From NCBI RefSeq assembly GCF_014196765.1, contig NZ_JACIEE010000004.1, forward strand, positions 1 to 46,336: 46,336 nucleotides of DNA, written 5' to 3'. Shown here piece after piece: positions 1 through 11,395 of the stretch. Position numbers and translations under genes: made by a program. This DNA comes from Mycoplana azooxidifex. GTDB taxonomy: Bacteria > Pseudomonadota > Alphaproteobacteria > Rhizobiales > Rhizobiaceae. Under the pieces are notes generated by a model. That model saw only the letters and a list, made by a program, of their open reading frames with translations, was not told where the DNA came from and made no database searches. The first letter of the stretch is position 1. Each line of letters opens with the position of its first letter.

Positions 1-422
1 CGTCACCGGCCAGCAGGCCAGATCTTAAACCCATCAGCATCCTGCGGAAACTTCAGAGCGAGTTCGTCGGTCGCCAGCAGCGCCGCCGCCCTCGTTGGTG
101 AGCCGGTTTCTAAGACCAACATCAAACCAAGTCAACAGGGATTTTGACAGTTTTTTGAAAATTCCTGGCCGGTGACGCGTCAGGCTCCGGGTTTTCAGCG
201 TTCCCGCGCCGGATAAAACTTCATCCACGTCATTTACGGCCGGATTCTGCATTCTGCCCTCAATTCCTCACAATGGCGTCGTCACAACGGCTTCGCGCGT
301 CGCTCGCGTGCGTCATGTCGGCGTGTGCGCAGTCTCGCTTCGATTTGACTTTGACTGCACAACACGTACATCTTCGAGCCGCTGGCACGGCGACGCAACG
401 ATACGGGACAAGCGCGATCGGC
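1..422. other. Non-coding region upstream of the M23 peptidase
   Basis: No convincing gene is visible here. A perfect 13-bp inverted repeat links bases 1-13 with 165-177. On the minus strand TTGACT (135-130), a 17-nt spacer and TAGAAA (112-107) form a weak sigma-70-like promoter pointing out of the window. A 72-codon minus-strand reading frame (252-34) has no recognisable domain and overlaps that promoter, so I do not call it. Bases 250-422 are open in the peptidase frame but read as low-complexity non-family sequence. Confidence 0.5.
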
Positions 423-2384
423 ATGACGACGACCGACAGGAACATGATCCGCACGCTCGGCAACGAGCCGCCACTCGTGGCGGATGGCCGGCGCGCCCCC
501 GACCGTCGCGAGATTTCGCTACGCTGGCTTTCGGGCACCTTCCTCACCGGCATCACCTCTTCCATCCTCATGGGCGTGGCGCTGTTTGCGGCCCTCGACG
601 GCCGCCAGCAGCTTGCAATTCCTGCCGAGGCCTATGCCGCGCTCGAGCCCCAGGACCACCCCCCTCACCCCGAGAACACGGTCAAGCGCGGGCAACGCAT
701 CCTGGAACCCAACGTCGTCGCCAAGCCGGCGGACAAGAAGATCATGGACGTCTCGACCATGATCCACGACGGCGAGAAGGAAGTCGTCCGGCGCAAGCCC
801 TTCGCCCACGTCACCATGGCGCTTGCCGCCAGCCACACGGCCGGCGACGATTATCCGCCCTTCGATCCGCTCGCGATCTTCTCCGACGGCGACAAGGACG
901 ACCAGCCGGTCTCGCGCACGGGCACGATCTATGGTTCCGAGGTAGAATCCGAGGTTGCCCTGAAGAGCGGCGATTTCCCGGCCGGCGGCTCGGCGCTCGC
1001 CTTCGCCGACCAGATGTCGGCCGACGAGGTCGAGGAGAACGTGCGCACCAACGGCTCGGCGCTCACCGACGGAAGCACCCAGATCGCTTCGCTCTACTAT
1101 GTCGACCCCCAGCGCTTCGCCTCCGACAGCGGCGACCTCGACCTGCTGCAGGGGCTGACGGCCCGCGTCGTCGAGGAGAACATGAGCGTCTCGGATTTCG
1201 ACACGCGCTCCGCCGACGATCCCGAGTATGCCGACGACGTGATCCCGGTTCGCCGCGCGCAGGACATCGTCGGGGTGATGACGGGTGCCGGCTACACCAA
1301 GGCACAGGCAGAAGACCTTTCAAGCTACCTGAAGGGTGTCCTGGACGGCGACGAGCTCGCGCAAGGCGACGTTCTGCGCATCTGCATCATGCAGCAGGGC
1401 AAGCAGGCCGACATCGTGCGCGCCTCAGTCTATTCCGGCGGCCGCCACGTGACGACCGTGGCGCTCGACGACAAGGGACGCTTCATTCCCGGCATGGAAC
1501 CACCGCCGCTCGCGGCCGTCGCCACTGCCTTCGACGGTGAGAACCGGCAGGTGATGGCGTCCGGGCGCGACATGCCCCGGGTCTACGACGGGATCTACCG
1601 TGCCGCCTTGTCATACGGCATGAGCAAGGACATGACCGCGCAGGTCGTGCGTATCCTGGCCAGCAATGTCGACTTCCAGGCGCAGTTGCGCCCGAACGAT
1701 ACGCTCGAGGCCTTCTTCTCGGTCGCCGACGACACCGGCGTCGCCAGCGAGGACTCCGAGCTTCTGTTCCTGGATGCCAGGTTCGGCGACACCGAGACGC
1801 GGGTCTATCGCTTCCAGGATCCGCAAGACGATTCGATCGACTACTACGACCAGGACGGCAAGAGCATCCGCCAGTTCCTGCTCCGCAATCCGGTTCCGAA
1901 CGGACGGTTCCGCTCCGGCTTCGGCATGCGCCGCCACCCAATCCTGGGCTTCTCGCGCATGCACACAGGCGTCGACTGGTCGGCGCCGCGCGGCACGCCG
2001 ATCATCGCTGCAGGCAACGGCGTCGTGGAGAAGGCGGGATGGGATTCCGGCGGCTACGGCAACCAGACGCTGATCCGCCACGCCAACGGCTACGTTTCGT
2101 CCTACAACCACCAGAGCGCGATCGCCAAGGGCGTCAAGCCCGGCGTCAAGGTGCGCCAGGGCCAGGTGATCGGCTTTGTCGGCACCACCGGCCTGTCCAC
2201 CGGTCCGCATCTGCATTACGAACTGATCGTCAACGGCAACAAGGTCGACGCGCTGAAGATCCGCCTGCCCGGCGGCAAGTCGCTCGACGGCGAAGCGCTC
2301 GCCCAATTCCAGGTGGAGCGCAAGCGCATCGACGACCTTCTCGGCCACGAGGATGACCCCTCGGAAGTCGCCGCCAAGCAATAA
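423..2384 (+). CDS. Membrane-anchored M23 family metallopeptidase
   Basis: Predicted peptidoglycan endopeptidase of 653 residues. A short basic N-terminus is followed by one membrane segment at about residues 36-58, so the body is expected in the periplasm. The C-terminal LytM/M23 domain has the zinc-site motifs: a His in GMRRHP near residue 505, HTGVD near 514-518 and HLHYE near 596-600, so all metal and catalytic positions look intact. The roughly 450 residues between membrane segment and peptidase resemble the long linker of rhizobial M23 proteins and have no domain I can name. The frame is open upstream to 273, but those residues lack family character. I chose ATG 423; ATG 444 is also possible. 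It is convergent with clpB and ends in its own terminator. Its cell-wall role in division or elongation is inference. Confidence 0.88.
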   Translation: MTTTDRNMIRTLGNEPPLVADGRRAPDRREISLRWLSGTFLTGITSSILMGVALFAALDGRQQLAIPAEAYAALEPQDHPPHPENTVKRGQRILEPNVVAKPADKKIMDVSTMIHDGEKEVVRRKPFAHVTMALAASHTAGDDYPPFDPLAIFSDGDKDDQPVSRTGTIYGSEVESEVALKSGDFPAGGSALAFADQMSADEVEENVRTNGSALTDGSTQIASLYYVDPQRFASDSGDLDLLQGLTARVVEENMSVSDFDTRSADDPEYADDVIPVRRAQDIVGVMTGAGYTKAQAEDLSSYLKGVLDGDELAQGDVLRICIMQQGKQADIVRASVYSGGRHVTTVALDDKGRFIPGMEPPPLAAVATAFDGENRQVMASGRDMPRVYDGIYRAALSYGMSKDMTAQVVRILASNVDFQAQLRPNDTLEAFFSVADDTGVASEDSELLFLDARFGDTETRVYRFQDPQDDSIDYYDQDGKSIRQFLLRNPVPNGRFRSGFGMRRHPILGFSRMHTGVDWSAPRGTPIIAAGNGVVEKAGWDSGGYGNQTLIRHANGYVSSYNHQSAIAKGVKPGVKVRQGQVIGFVGTTGLSTGPHLHYELIVNGNKVDALKIRLPGGKSLDGEALAQFQVERKRIDDLLGHEDDPSEVAAKQ

Positions 2385-2404
2385 TCGACCACCGAAACGG
2401 CAAA

Positions 2405-2438
2405 GGCGCGCGGTCCTTGCGGTCCGCGCGCCTTTTTT
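2405..2438 (+). terminator. Rho-independent terminator of the M23 peptidase gene
   Basis: Perfect 9-bp stem (2405-2413 with 2424-2432), a 10-nt loop and six T residues at 2433-2438. It starts 20 bases after the peptidase stop codon and separates it from convergent clpB. The opposite strand has only a short T run. Confidence 0.9.
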
Positions 2439-2467
2439 GACGTTCCCGCCATATCGCCACGAGGGCT

Positions 2468-5071
<2,604 letters not shown>

Positions 5072-5201
5072 AAAGACTACCTCCATAACTCGTCCGGCCC
5101 GTTTCGGCACCGGTCGACGATTCAGGATCAGACCCCCATACGGCGAGCCTGTCATTGACGACATGCCGCGGCATTGCACCGCGTCAATCGCTTCGATCGG
5201 A

Positions 5202-5229
5202 ATATGGTGAGGCGGGAAAGGAATTAAAG
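5202..5229 (-). promoter_or_regulatory. Candidate sigma-32 (heat-shock) promoter of clpB
   Basis: Reading the minus strand, CTTTAAT (5229-5223), a 13-nt spacer and CACCATAT (5209-5202) match the RpoH pattern CTTGAAA-N13..15-CCCATNT at most positions. It is placed correctly for clpB, giving a leader of roughly 120 nt. This is a pattern match only. Confidence 0.5.
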
Positions 5230-5286
5230 GGAGGCAACCCTGCCCAGATGCGAACTATTTGGTGTGCCGCGGCAGCGGCAGCGCGG

Positions 5287-5736
5287 CTATCGGTCGGACC
5301 TGCATGGGTCCGACGCCTCCAGCCAGGCCGGCAAAGGGAAAATGCGGTCGTAGGCCCAGTTGAAGACGAAAGCGTAGACCACGTAGAAGAGCGAGAAGGA
5401 CACGTCCATCAGCAAGGCCTGCAACAGGCCGATGTCCAGATACCAGGCGATCAGCGGCATCAGCACCGCCACCAGCCCGGCCTCGAACAGGAGGGCGTGC
5501 AGCACGCGGATAGGCATCGTCTTTCGCGTTCCGCCGTTCAGTCGCTGCAGCGCGTGGTCGAAGCACAGGTTGTAGACGTAGTTCCAAGCCGTGGCGATCG
5601 TGGCACTCGCGATGCCGACCACGCCGATCTCGACCATCGGCAAGCCGAAGGCCCAGGCCCCGAGCGGGGTTATCAGCACAAGACCGATCACTTCGAAGCT
5701 GATCGCGTGCCTGATGCGGTCGGGTGTGGAGCGCAT
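5287..5736 (-). CDS. PACE family efflux transporter
   Basis: Small inner-membrane exporter of 149 residues, the usual size for the proteobacterial antimicrobial compound efflux (PACE/AceI) family. It has two bacterial transmembrane pair repeats, each with two hydrophobic helices, giving four membrane segments. The signature RI-RHAISFE near the N-terminus puts a Glu at position 15, where AceI has its essential acidic residue, and NYVYN and FNWAYD motifs close the two halves. Family members export biocides such as chlorhexidine and short diamines; the native substrate here is unknown. It lies upstream of clpB on the same strand but clpB has its own promoter. No clear ribosome site was seen before ATG 5736. 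Confidence 0.9.
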   Translation of the reverse strand: MRSTPDRIRHAISFEVIGLVLITPLGAWAFGLPMVEIGVVGIASATIATAWNYVYNLCFDHALQRLNGGTRKTMPIRVLHALLFEAGLVAVLMPLIAWYLDIGLLQALLMDVSFSLFYVVYAFVFNWAYDRIFPLPAWLEASDPCRSDR

Positions 5737-5845
5737 GCTCGATGCTCACGGCAATGTCCGGGTCGTCCCGGGTTGTGGCCCATGCGGGGAGGTCGTCCTC
5801 AACGGCTTCACTACAGGTGCGGCGCCGGAGGGGCAAGAAGCCTCG

Positions 5846-5888
5846 TGCAAAACGAAAGCCGCCGGCAACGGCGGTTGCAGGCGGCTTT
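5846..5888 (-). terminator. Terminator of the DUF4167 gene
   Basis: Read on the minus strand, a 10-bp stem (5888-5879 with 5862-5853) continues after a one-base mismatch into 5 more pairs (GCAAC/GTTGC) closed by a 4-nt loop, and is followed by TTTTG. It sits 67 bases past the DUF4167 stop codon and upstream of the PACE gene. Confidence 0.8.
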
Positions 5889-5954
5889 CCATCAATTCCT
5901 AGGCAGGACGTAACCCTGCTCGCTCCGGTTCCCGATGGGAAAAGGAGCCGTTGC

Positions 5955-6635
5955 TCACTCCGACGTCGTGGATTCCAGTACCGGACCGTCGCCGCCTTCT
6001 GCCGGCGTGCCGTCAGCCGGCTGTGCCTCACCGCGGCGCGGACGGCGCTGGCGCGGAGCACTGCGGCGGCGGGACGGCTGGCGGGCGGATGCCTCCTCTT
6101 CCAGCGAAACTTCCGCCGGTGTGCCCTCGATGATCGGCTGCGGACCAGTTCCGTCCATGACCGGTTCGGACGCGGCTGCCGCAACCGGAGCAGCGACCGG
6201 CGCGGGCGCCGGAGGTGCTGAGGCCGCTACTGCCGGCAAGTCATCGCCTGCATAGTCCATGTCGTCCTGATCGCGATCGAAAGCGTCACGGTCGTTGTCA
6301 CGATCGTTCATGTCCTGCCGGTCGTCGCGCTGCTGGCGGTCCTGCATCTGCTGCTGGGCCGACAGGATGATGCGATTGTAGTGCTCCGCATGCTGGAGAT
6401 AGTTCTCCGCGATGACACGGTCGCCCGAACTCTGGGCGTCGCGCGCAAGGGCCGCATATTTCTCGGCAATCGTCTGCGCCGTGCCCCTGATCTTCACGTC
6501 CGGACCGGAGCTGTCATAGGTACGGGTCAGCGGGTTGCCGCCCTTGCGGAAGTTGTTGTTGTTGTTGTTAGTGTTATTATTATTGTTGTTGTTGTTACGC
6601 CCGCGGCCGCGCTTGTTTTGCTGTCCTGGCCTCAT
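5955..6635 (-). CDS. DUF4167 domain-containing protein
   Basis: Conserved alphaproteobacterial protein of unknown function, 226 residues. The N-terminus is basic and Asn-rich (MRPGQQNKRGRGRN followed by runs of 8 and 6 Asn separated by one Thr). The conserved DUF4167 core is at about residues 35-95, containing VKIRGTAQTIAEKYAALARDA and NYLQHAEHYNRI. The rest is low-complexity: an Asp/Arg-rich run, an Ala/Pro-rich linker and a C-terminal Arg-rich patch. The composition suggests a disordered, nucleic-acid-binding protein, perhaps RNA, but that is inference. It follows prmC on the same strand after a 348-base gap and ends at a strong terminator. Confidence 0.9.
   Translation of the reverse strand: MRPGQQNKRGRGRNNNNNNNNTNNNNNNFRKGGNPLTRTYDSSGPDVKIRGTAQTIAEKYAALARDAQSSGDRVIAENYLQHAEHYNRIILSAQQQMQDRQQRDDRQDMNDRDNDRDAFDRDQDDMDYAGDDLPAVAASAPPAPAPVAAPVAAAASEPVMDGTGPQPIIEGTPAEVSLEEEASARQPSRRRSAPRQRRPRRGEAQPADGTPAEGGDGPVLESTTSE
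6552..6596 (-). repeat. AAC/AAT trinucleotide repeat encoding poly-Asn
   Basis: Fifteen codons, all AAC or AAT except one ACT, encoding Asn 14-28 of the DUF4167 protein. The tract is AT-rich compared with its surroundings. Slippage here would change length in steps of three bases without breaking the frame. Confidence 0.9.
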
Positions 6636-6983
6636 ATTTCACTCACCTGAACTCTCTAGTCTTGATGATCGTGTTTCTGCATCGTCCGGTCGCTAGCGTC
6701 GACCTGGGCGAATTTCGTCGGAGAACACACCACGCTCTATCCGTGGTCCTGTCGCCGCAAAACGTCAAATTGACAGGTACCCGCACAGAGCAGCCTTTAA
6801 CCCCAGCAACTCTACTTTGAGAGGAAGCTTCGCGTCGGTCATATGCAGATCGAGTCTGTTTCCCATGACCTTGCCCGGTGCGTAGGGGCAACCTATCCCG
6901 CTTCACTGCTGATTCCAAGCCTTTTCTTTGCGACTTCTTCGCAGTGGCGCAGGAAGTTGTGCATTTGCAGCAACTGCCGGACC
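6636..6983. other. Intergenic region between prmC and the DUF4167 gene
   Basis: A 348-base stretch with no supported gene. A 114-codon minus-strand frame (6987-6643) lacks any family similarity and has biased composition. The stretch probably holds the promoter of the DUF4167 gene: a TTGACG box is visible on the minus strand near 6768, but without a convincing -10 element. No terminator for prmC was found. Confidence 0.5.
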
Positions 6984-7847
6984 TCAAGCGACGGCAAAAA
7001 CCAGCACGCGGTCGTTCCCGCCGAGATCGCTGGCCGCCTCGATGAGGCGAAATCCCTTGCCGACCATGAGGTTGGTCACGGCTTCCTTCTGGTCGAAACC
7101 GATCTCGAAGGCAACCGCGCCCCCCTCTTGAAGGTGAGGAAGCGCGTCTTCGGCGATCTTGTAGTAAGCGTCCAGCCCGTCTTCTCCGCCATCGAGTGCC
7201 CGCCTCGGGTCGAAGCGTCTCACCTCCTCGGCGAGACCGTCCACGACCGTGGAGCGGATATAGGGCGGATTGGAGACGATGATGTCGAACCTGCCGCTCA
7301 CGGCGGCAAACCAGTCGCTCTCAAGCGTCTCGAACCGGTCCGACAGACCATTGAGTTGGGCGTTCCTGCGGGCGGTTTCAAGGGCGCCGGCGGAAATGTC
7401 AGTGCCGGTGCCGTGCACGCCCGCGACCGCATCGATCAGCGCCAGGCAGATGGCCCCCGTTCCCGTGCCGAGATCGAGCACACGGCACTTGCCCTTTGCG
7501 GCAACGACTTCCCGGGCAATGGGGATCAGTCGCTCGACCAGGATCTCCGTATCCGGGCGCGGTTCCAGCGTGTCCGGCGACAGCGAGAGGACCAGGCCGA
7601 AGAACGGCCGTTGCCCGAGAATGCGGTAGACCGGCTCCCGATCGAGCCGCCGCGCGAGCGCGCCCTCGATCAGCACCTCCTCCTCTGCGGTCAGCGCCCG
7701 CGCTTCCTGCGAGATGAGAGCAGCGGGTGCCAGCCCGAGAAGTCCGCCGACCAGCAGCCGCGCCTCGCGTGCTGCATCCTCGATACCCCCCTCCGACAGC
7801 CTGCGCCTGGCATGGGTCAGCGCATCGGCCAGCGTGACGGAGCCCAT
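6984..7847 (-). CDS. prmC: Release factor glutamine methyltransferase PrmC (HemK)
   Basis: Methylates the Gln of the GGQ motif of peptide release factors with S-adenosylmethionine, in the cytoplasm. It has 287 residues, as usual for the family. The N-terminal helical domain (about 1-90) binds the release factor. The methyltransferase domain has motif I LDLGTGTG at 124-131 and the substrate-Gln motif NPPY at 193-196. ATG 7847 lies 3 nt after the prfA stop codon, so the enzyme and its substrate RF1 are co-transcribed, the common arrangement. Confidence 0.97.
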   Translation of the reverse strand: MGSVTLADALTHARRRLSEGGIEDAAREARLLVGGLLGLAPAALISQEARALTAEEEVLIEGALARRLDREPVYRILGQRPFFGLVLSLSPDTLEPRPDTEILVERLIPIAREVVAAKGKCRVLDLGTGTGAICLALIDAVAGVHGTGTDISAGALETARRNAQLNGLSDRFETLESDWFAAVSGRFDIIVSNPPYIRSTVVDGLAEEVRRFDPRRALDGGEDGLDAYYKIAEDALPHLQEGGAVAFEIGFDQKEAVTNLMVGKGFRLIEAASDLGGNDRVLVFAVA

Positions 7848-7850
7848 GGG

Positions 7851-8933
7851 TCAGCCCCGCTGTTCGGAAAGCTGTGCCAGCTGGCCGGCCTGGTAGTCGG
7901 CGACGAGCGCGTCCACCACCTCGTCGATCTCGCCTACCATCATCCGGTCGAGCTTGTAGAGCGTCAGGTTGATCCGGTGATCGGTGACGCGCCCTTGCGG
8001 GAAGTTGTAGGTGCGGATGCGCTCGGAGCGATCGCCGGAGCCGACCTGGCTCTTGCGGTCGGCCGAACGTTCGCTGTCCGCGCGTTGGCGCTCCATGTCG
8101 TAGAGCCGCGAACGCAGCACCTGCATCGCCTTAGCCCGGTTCTGGTGCTGCGACTTCTCCGAGCTGGTGACGACGAGCCCGGTCGGCAGGTGGGTGATGC
8201 GCACAGCCGAGTCGGTCGTGTTCACGTGCTGGCCGCCGGCACCCGACGAGCGCATCGTGTCGATGCGGATGTCTTCCGGACGGATCTCGATGTCTATGTC
8301 CTCGGCTTCCGGCAGGACGGCAACGGTGGCGGCAGACGTGTGAATGCGGCCGCCCGCTTCCGTCTCCGGCACGCGCTGCACGCGGTGTACGCCGCTTTCG
8401 AACTTCAGCTTCGCAAACACGCCGCGGCCGGTGATCGTGGCGATGATTTCCTTGTATCCACCCGCCTCGCCCTCGCTCGCCGAGAGCACCTCGACCTTCC
8501 AGCCGTTAGCGGCGGCGTAGCGCTCGTACATGCGAAAGAGATCGCCGGCAAAAAGGGCGGCTTCCGAACCGCCGGTGCCGGCACGGATTTCCAGGATCGC
8601 GCTCTTTTCGTCGGCGGCATCCTTCGGCAGGAGCAGGATCTGCATGTCCTCTTCCAGCTTTTCGACCCGCTCCTTCAGATCCGGCAGTTCCATCTCGGCA
8701 AGATCGCGCATCTCCCGGTCCGTCCCCCTGTCGGACAGCATCGCCTCCAGGTCCGCGATCTCGTCCTGCGCCTTCTGGTACTCGCGGATCTTCGTCACGA
8801 CGGGCTGCAGCTCCGAATATTCGGAGGCCAGCCTCACATAGGTCTCCGAATCCGGACCTGCGGACATGCGCGCCTCGATCTCGCCGAAGCGGCGTTCCAG
8901 CTCGCGCATCTTTTCAACCGGAAGCTTCGCCAC
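7851..8933 (-). CDS. prfA: Peptide chain release factor 1
   Basis: Terminates translation at UAA and UAG. The start is GTG 8933: the family begins at (M)AKLPVEKM, and GGAG (8944-8941) lies 7 nt upstream. This gives 360 residues, the length of E. coli RF1. The reading frame is open upstream to 9023, but those 30 codons are not family-like. The codon-recognition PxT motif is PET at 189-191, and the catalytic GGQ loop ([12 protein letters not shown]) has GGQ at 233-235, the target of PrmC encoded just downstream. It probably forms a two-gene operon with prmC. Confidence 0.97.
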   Translation of the reverse strand: MAKLPVEKMRELERRFGEIEARMSAGPDSETYVRLASEYSELQPVVTKIREYQKAQDEIADLEAMLSDRGTDREMRDLAEMELPDLKERVEKLEEDMQILLLPKDAADEKSAILEIRAGTGGSEAALFAGDLFRMYERYAAANGWKVEVLSASEGEAGGYKEIIATITGRGVFAKLKFESGVHRVQRVPETEAGGRIHTSAATVAVLPEAEDIDIEIRPEDIRIDTMRSSGAGGQHVNTTDSAVRITHLPTGLVVTSSEKSQHQNRAKAMQVLRSRLYDMERQRADSERSADRKSQVGSGDRSERIRTYNFPQGRVTDHRINLTLYKLDRMMVGEIDEVVDALVADYQAGQLAQLSEQRG

Positions 8934-9056
8934 CGTAGCACTCCAAGATTTCCCTCGCGCGCGTCGCAGGGCGCATGGTCCCCGTGTCGCGCGCGGATGT
9001 TGATGATCAGGCGATCCCCGCACACCCGCAAGCGTGCCGATCGCATTGGCCGGCCA

Positions 9057-11324
9057 CTATAGCGGGATGCCGTTCTCGGCAGCGAAATCCGTCAGGATCT
9101 GCCGCACGGTCCGCGTCGGCCGCATGTCGTTCAGCGCGTCCTCGAGAGCGGTCGACAGCGTGTCCACATCCAGGCTGAGCAGCATCGCCTTGACCGGACC
9201 GAGCGCGGTCGCCGACATCGAAACCGAGCGGAAGCCGATGCCGAGCAGCGCCATCGCCGAGATCGGCTTGCTCGCCATTTCGCCGCACAGGGTCACCGGC
9301 GTCGAGTTGCGTTCCCCTGCCCGCACGATGTCGCGCAGCACGCGCAGGAACGGCCGGCCGAGGATGTCGAAGCGGTCCGACACGCGCGCATTGCCACGAT
9401 CCACGGCCATCGTGAACTGGAACAGGTCGTTGGAGCCCACCGAAACGAAATCCACTTCCGCCATCAGCTCGTCGAGCTGCCACAGAAGCGCCGGCACTTC
9501 CAGCATGGCCCCGAACTGCAGCTTCTTCGGCAACTGTTCACCGACCTTCGACTGCCGCTCGATTTCCTTCTGGAGAAGCCCGCGCGCCTCCTTCAGTTCC
9601 GCGACTTCAGTCACCATCGGCAACATCAGTCGCAGCTCGCCGCCGGCAGCCGCGTTCAGCATCGCCCTCAGCTGGGTCCGAAGCAGGCCGGGCCGGTCCA
9701 GCGAGAGCCGGATCGCCCGCCAGCCGAGCGCGGGGTTCTCCTCGTCGGCGCCGCGGAAATAGGGAACGACCTTGTCGCCGCCGATATCCAGCGTTCGGAA
9801 CGTGACCGGCCGGCCCGCCGCCTGCTTCAGGACGCTGCGGTAGAAAGCCTCCTGCTCTTCCGCCTTGGGCATGGTCGAGGCGATCATGAACTGCAGCTCA
9901 GTGCGGAAGAGCCCGATGCCGAGCGCACCCGATTCCGCCAGGTGCGGCAGGTCGACGAGCAGGCCCGCATTCATCTGCAGGTTGATATTCTTGCCATCCT
10001 TGGTGACCGGATCGACCGCGACGAGCGCGCGATACTGCGCCTGCCGCCGCGCCCTCAGCCGCACCTTCTCCTCATAGGAGCGCTGCAGGTCCTGGACGGG
10101 GCGCAGGTGCACCTTCGCCTCGTCGCCATCGATGATGATCGCATCGCCGTTTTCGGCCAGCGCAACGGCACCGGCCGACTGGCCGACCACGGGGATCCCC
10201 ATGGCACGCGCCACGATCACCACATGGCTCGTGACCGCCCCCTCCTCCAGCACCAGCCCGCGGACGTTCTCGCGCGGATAGTCGAGGAGTTCCGCCGCAC
10301 CCATGGCGCGGGCGACGACGATGGCGTCCCCGGGAAAGCTGCTGGCCGAGAGCTTCGCCCCGTAGCCCGTCAATTGCCGAAGCAGGCGGTTGGCGAGGTC
10401 GTCGAGGTCGTGCATGCGCTCGCGCAGGTAGGGATCCGTCAGCCGGATCATCCGCGCCTTCGTTTCGCTCTGCACCCGCTCCACGGCCGCTTCCGCGGTC
10501 AGGCCGTTGCGGATCGCCTCTTCGAGCTTGCGCACCCAGCCGCGGTCGTGGGCGAACATGCGATAGGTCTCGAGCACTTCGCGGTGCTCGCCCTCGACCG
10601 GCACGTCGCGGCGCGACAGCATGTCGTCGATCGATATCCTGAGGCTGCCCAGCGCCTCCGCCAGTCGCCCCAGCTCGTGCTCGGAATCCTCGTTGAGCAG
10701 GTTGGTGACGACGATGCGCGGCTCGTGCAGGACGACATAGCCGAGCCCGATGCCTTCGCCGAAACCGGCGCCGTCAATCGAAACCGGCCGCGAAAGGTCG
10801 AGGTCCAGCCCGGGCTTCGTCAGCTTCTTCAGTTCGCCGGTCGCCACCATCTCGGCAATGACCATGGCGGTCGTCTCGAGCGCCTCGAGCTCGTCCTCGC
10901 GATAGGTCCGGCTCGCCTTGTTCTGCACGACGAGAACGCCAAGCGCGCGGCCGGTCCTGAGGATCGGCACGCCGAGGAAGGAGTGATAGATTTCCTCACC
11001 CGTTTCCGGGAGATAGCGGAACGCCGGGTGGGACTGGGCGTCGGAAAGGTTGAGCGGCTGGGCGGAGGCGGCGATCGTGCCGACGAGGCCCTGCCCCATC
11101 TTCAGCTGGGCCAGATGGACGGCGCCCGGATTGAGGCCCTCGGTGGCGTAGAGCTCTAGCACCCCGTCGGAACGCAGCACGTAGACGGAGCACACTTCCG
11201 CGACCATGTTCTGTGCGATCTGGCGCACGATCTGGTCCAGGCGCTCCTGTGGCTCAAGCGGCTCCGCCATCAACTCGCGCAGTCGCTTGAGAAGTACGCG
11301 CGGACCCGCGGAGAGGTCTCTCAT
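9057..11324 (-). CDS. ptsP: Phosphoenolpyruvate--protein phosphotransferase of the nitrogen PTS (EI-Ntr)
   Basis: First enzyme of the regulatory nitrogen phosphotransferase chain: it takes phosphate from PEP and passes it to NPr (PtsO), then to EIIA-Ntr. The protein has 755 residues. An N-terminal GAF domain (about 20-165) is followed by the PTS enzyme I domains. The phosphorylated His is in GAVTSHVVIVAR, at residue 367. The PEP-binding barrel contains GLFRTELQFM and a C-terminal CGEMAS motif. Start MRDLSAGPRVLLKRL is typical of rhizobial PtsP. It lies 71 nt after lysC on the same strand, a pairing common in rhizobia. The GAF domain may sense a small ligand such as glutamine, by analogy with other alphaproteobacteria. 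Confidence 0.96.
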   Translation of the reverse strand: MRDLSAGPRVLLKRLRELMAEPLEPQERLDQIVRQIAQNMVAEVCSVYVLRSDGVLELYATEGLNPGAVHLAQLKMGQGLVGTIAASAQPLNLSDAQSHPAFRYLPETGEEIYHSFLGVPILRTGRALGVLVVQNKASRTYREDELEALETTAMVIAEMVATGELKKLTKPGLDLDLSRPVSIDGAGFGEGIGLGYVVLHEPRIVVTNLLNEDSEHELGRLAEALGSLRISIDDMLSRRDVPVEGEHREVLETYRMFAHDRGWVRKLEEAIRNGLTAEAAVERVQSETKARMIRLTDPYLRERMHDLDDLANRLLRQLTGYGAKLSASSFPGDAIVVARAMGAAELLDYPRENVRGLVLEEGAVTSHVVIVARAMGIPVVGQSAGAVALAENGDAIIIDGDEAKVHLRPVQDLQRSYEEKVRLRARRQAQYRALVAVDPVTKDGKNINLQMNAGLLVDLPHLAESGALGIGLFRTELQFMIASTMPKAEEQEAFYRSVLKQAAGRPVTFRTLDIGGDKVVPYFRGADEENPALGWRAIRLSLDRPGLLRTQLRAMLNAAAGGELRLMLPMVTEVAELKEARGLLQKEIERQSKVGEQLPKKLQFGAMLEVPALLWQLDELMAEVDFVSVGSNDLFQFTMAVDRGNARVSDRFDILGRPFLRVLRDIVRAGERNSTPVTLCGEMASKPISAMALLGIGFRSVSMSATALGPVKAMLLSLDVDTLSTALEDALNDMRPTRTVRQILTDFAAENGIPL

Positions 11325-11395
11325 CGCGTGGCGTCTCCCGAAAATGAACCACCCTGAACATCCGGTCGGGCGGGGCGCCCGACGAATCCGGTCGT

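Noticed and set aside
34-252. 72-codon minus-strand ORF upstream of the M23 gene
   Set aside because: No family similarity, biased composition, and its middle contains a promoter-like sequence on the same strand.
6893-6964. 23-codon minus-strand ORF between prmC and the DUF4167 gene
   Set aside because: No ribosome-binding site and no recognised sequence; too short to support.
6643-6987. 114-codon minus-strand ORF between prmC and the DUF4167 gene
   Set aside because: Cys/Arg/Ser-rich with no domain; the stretch is better read as a promoter region.
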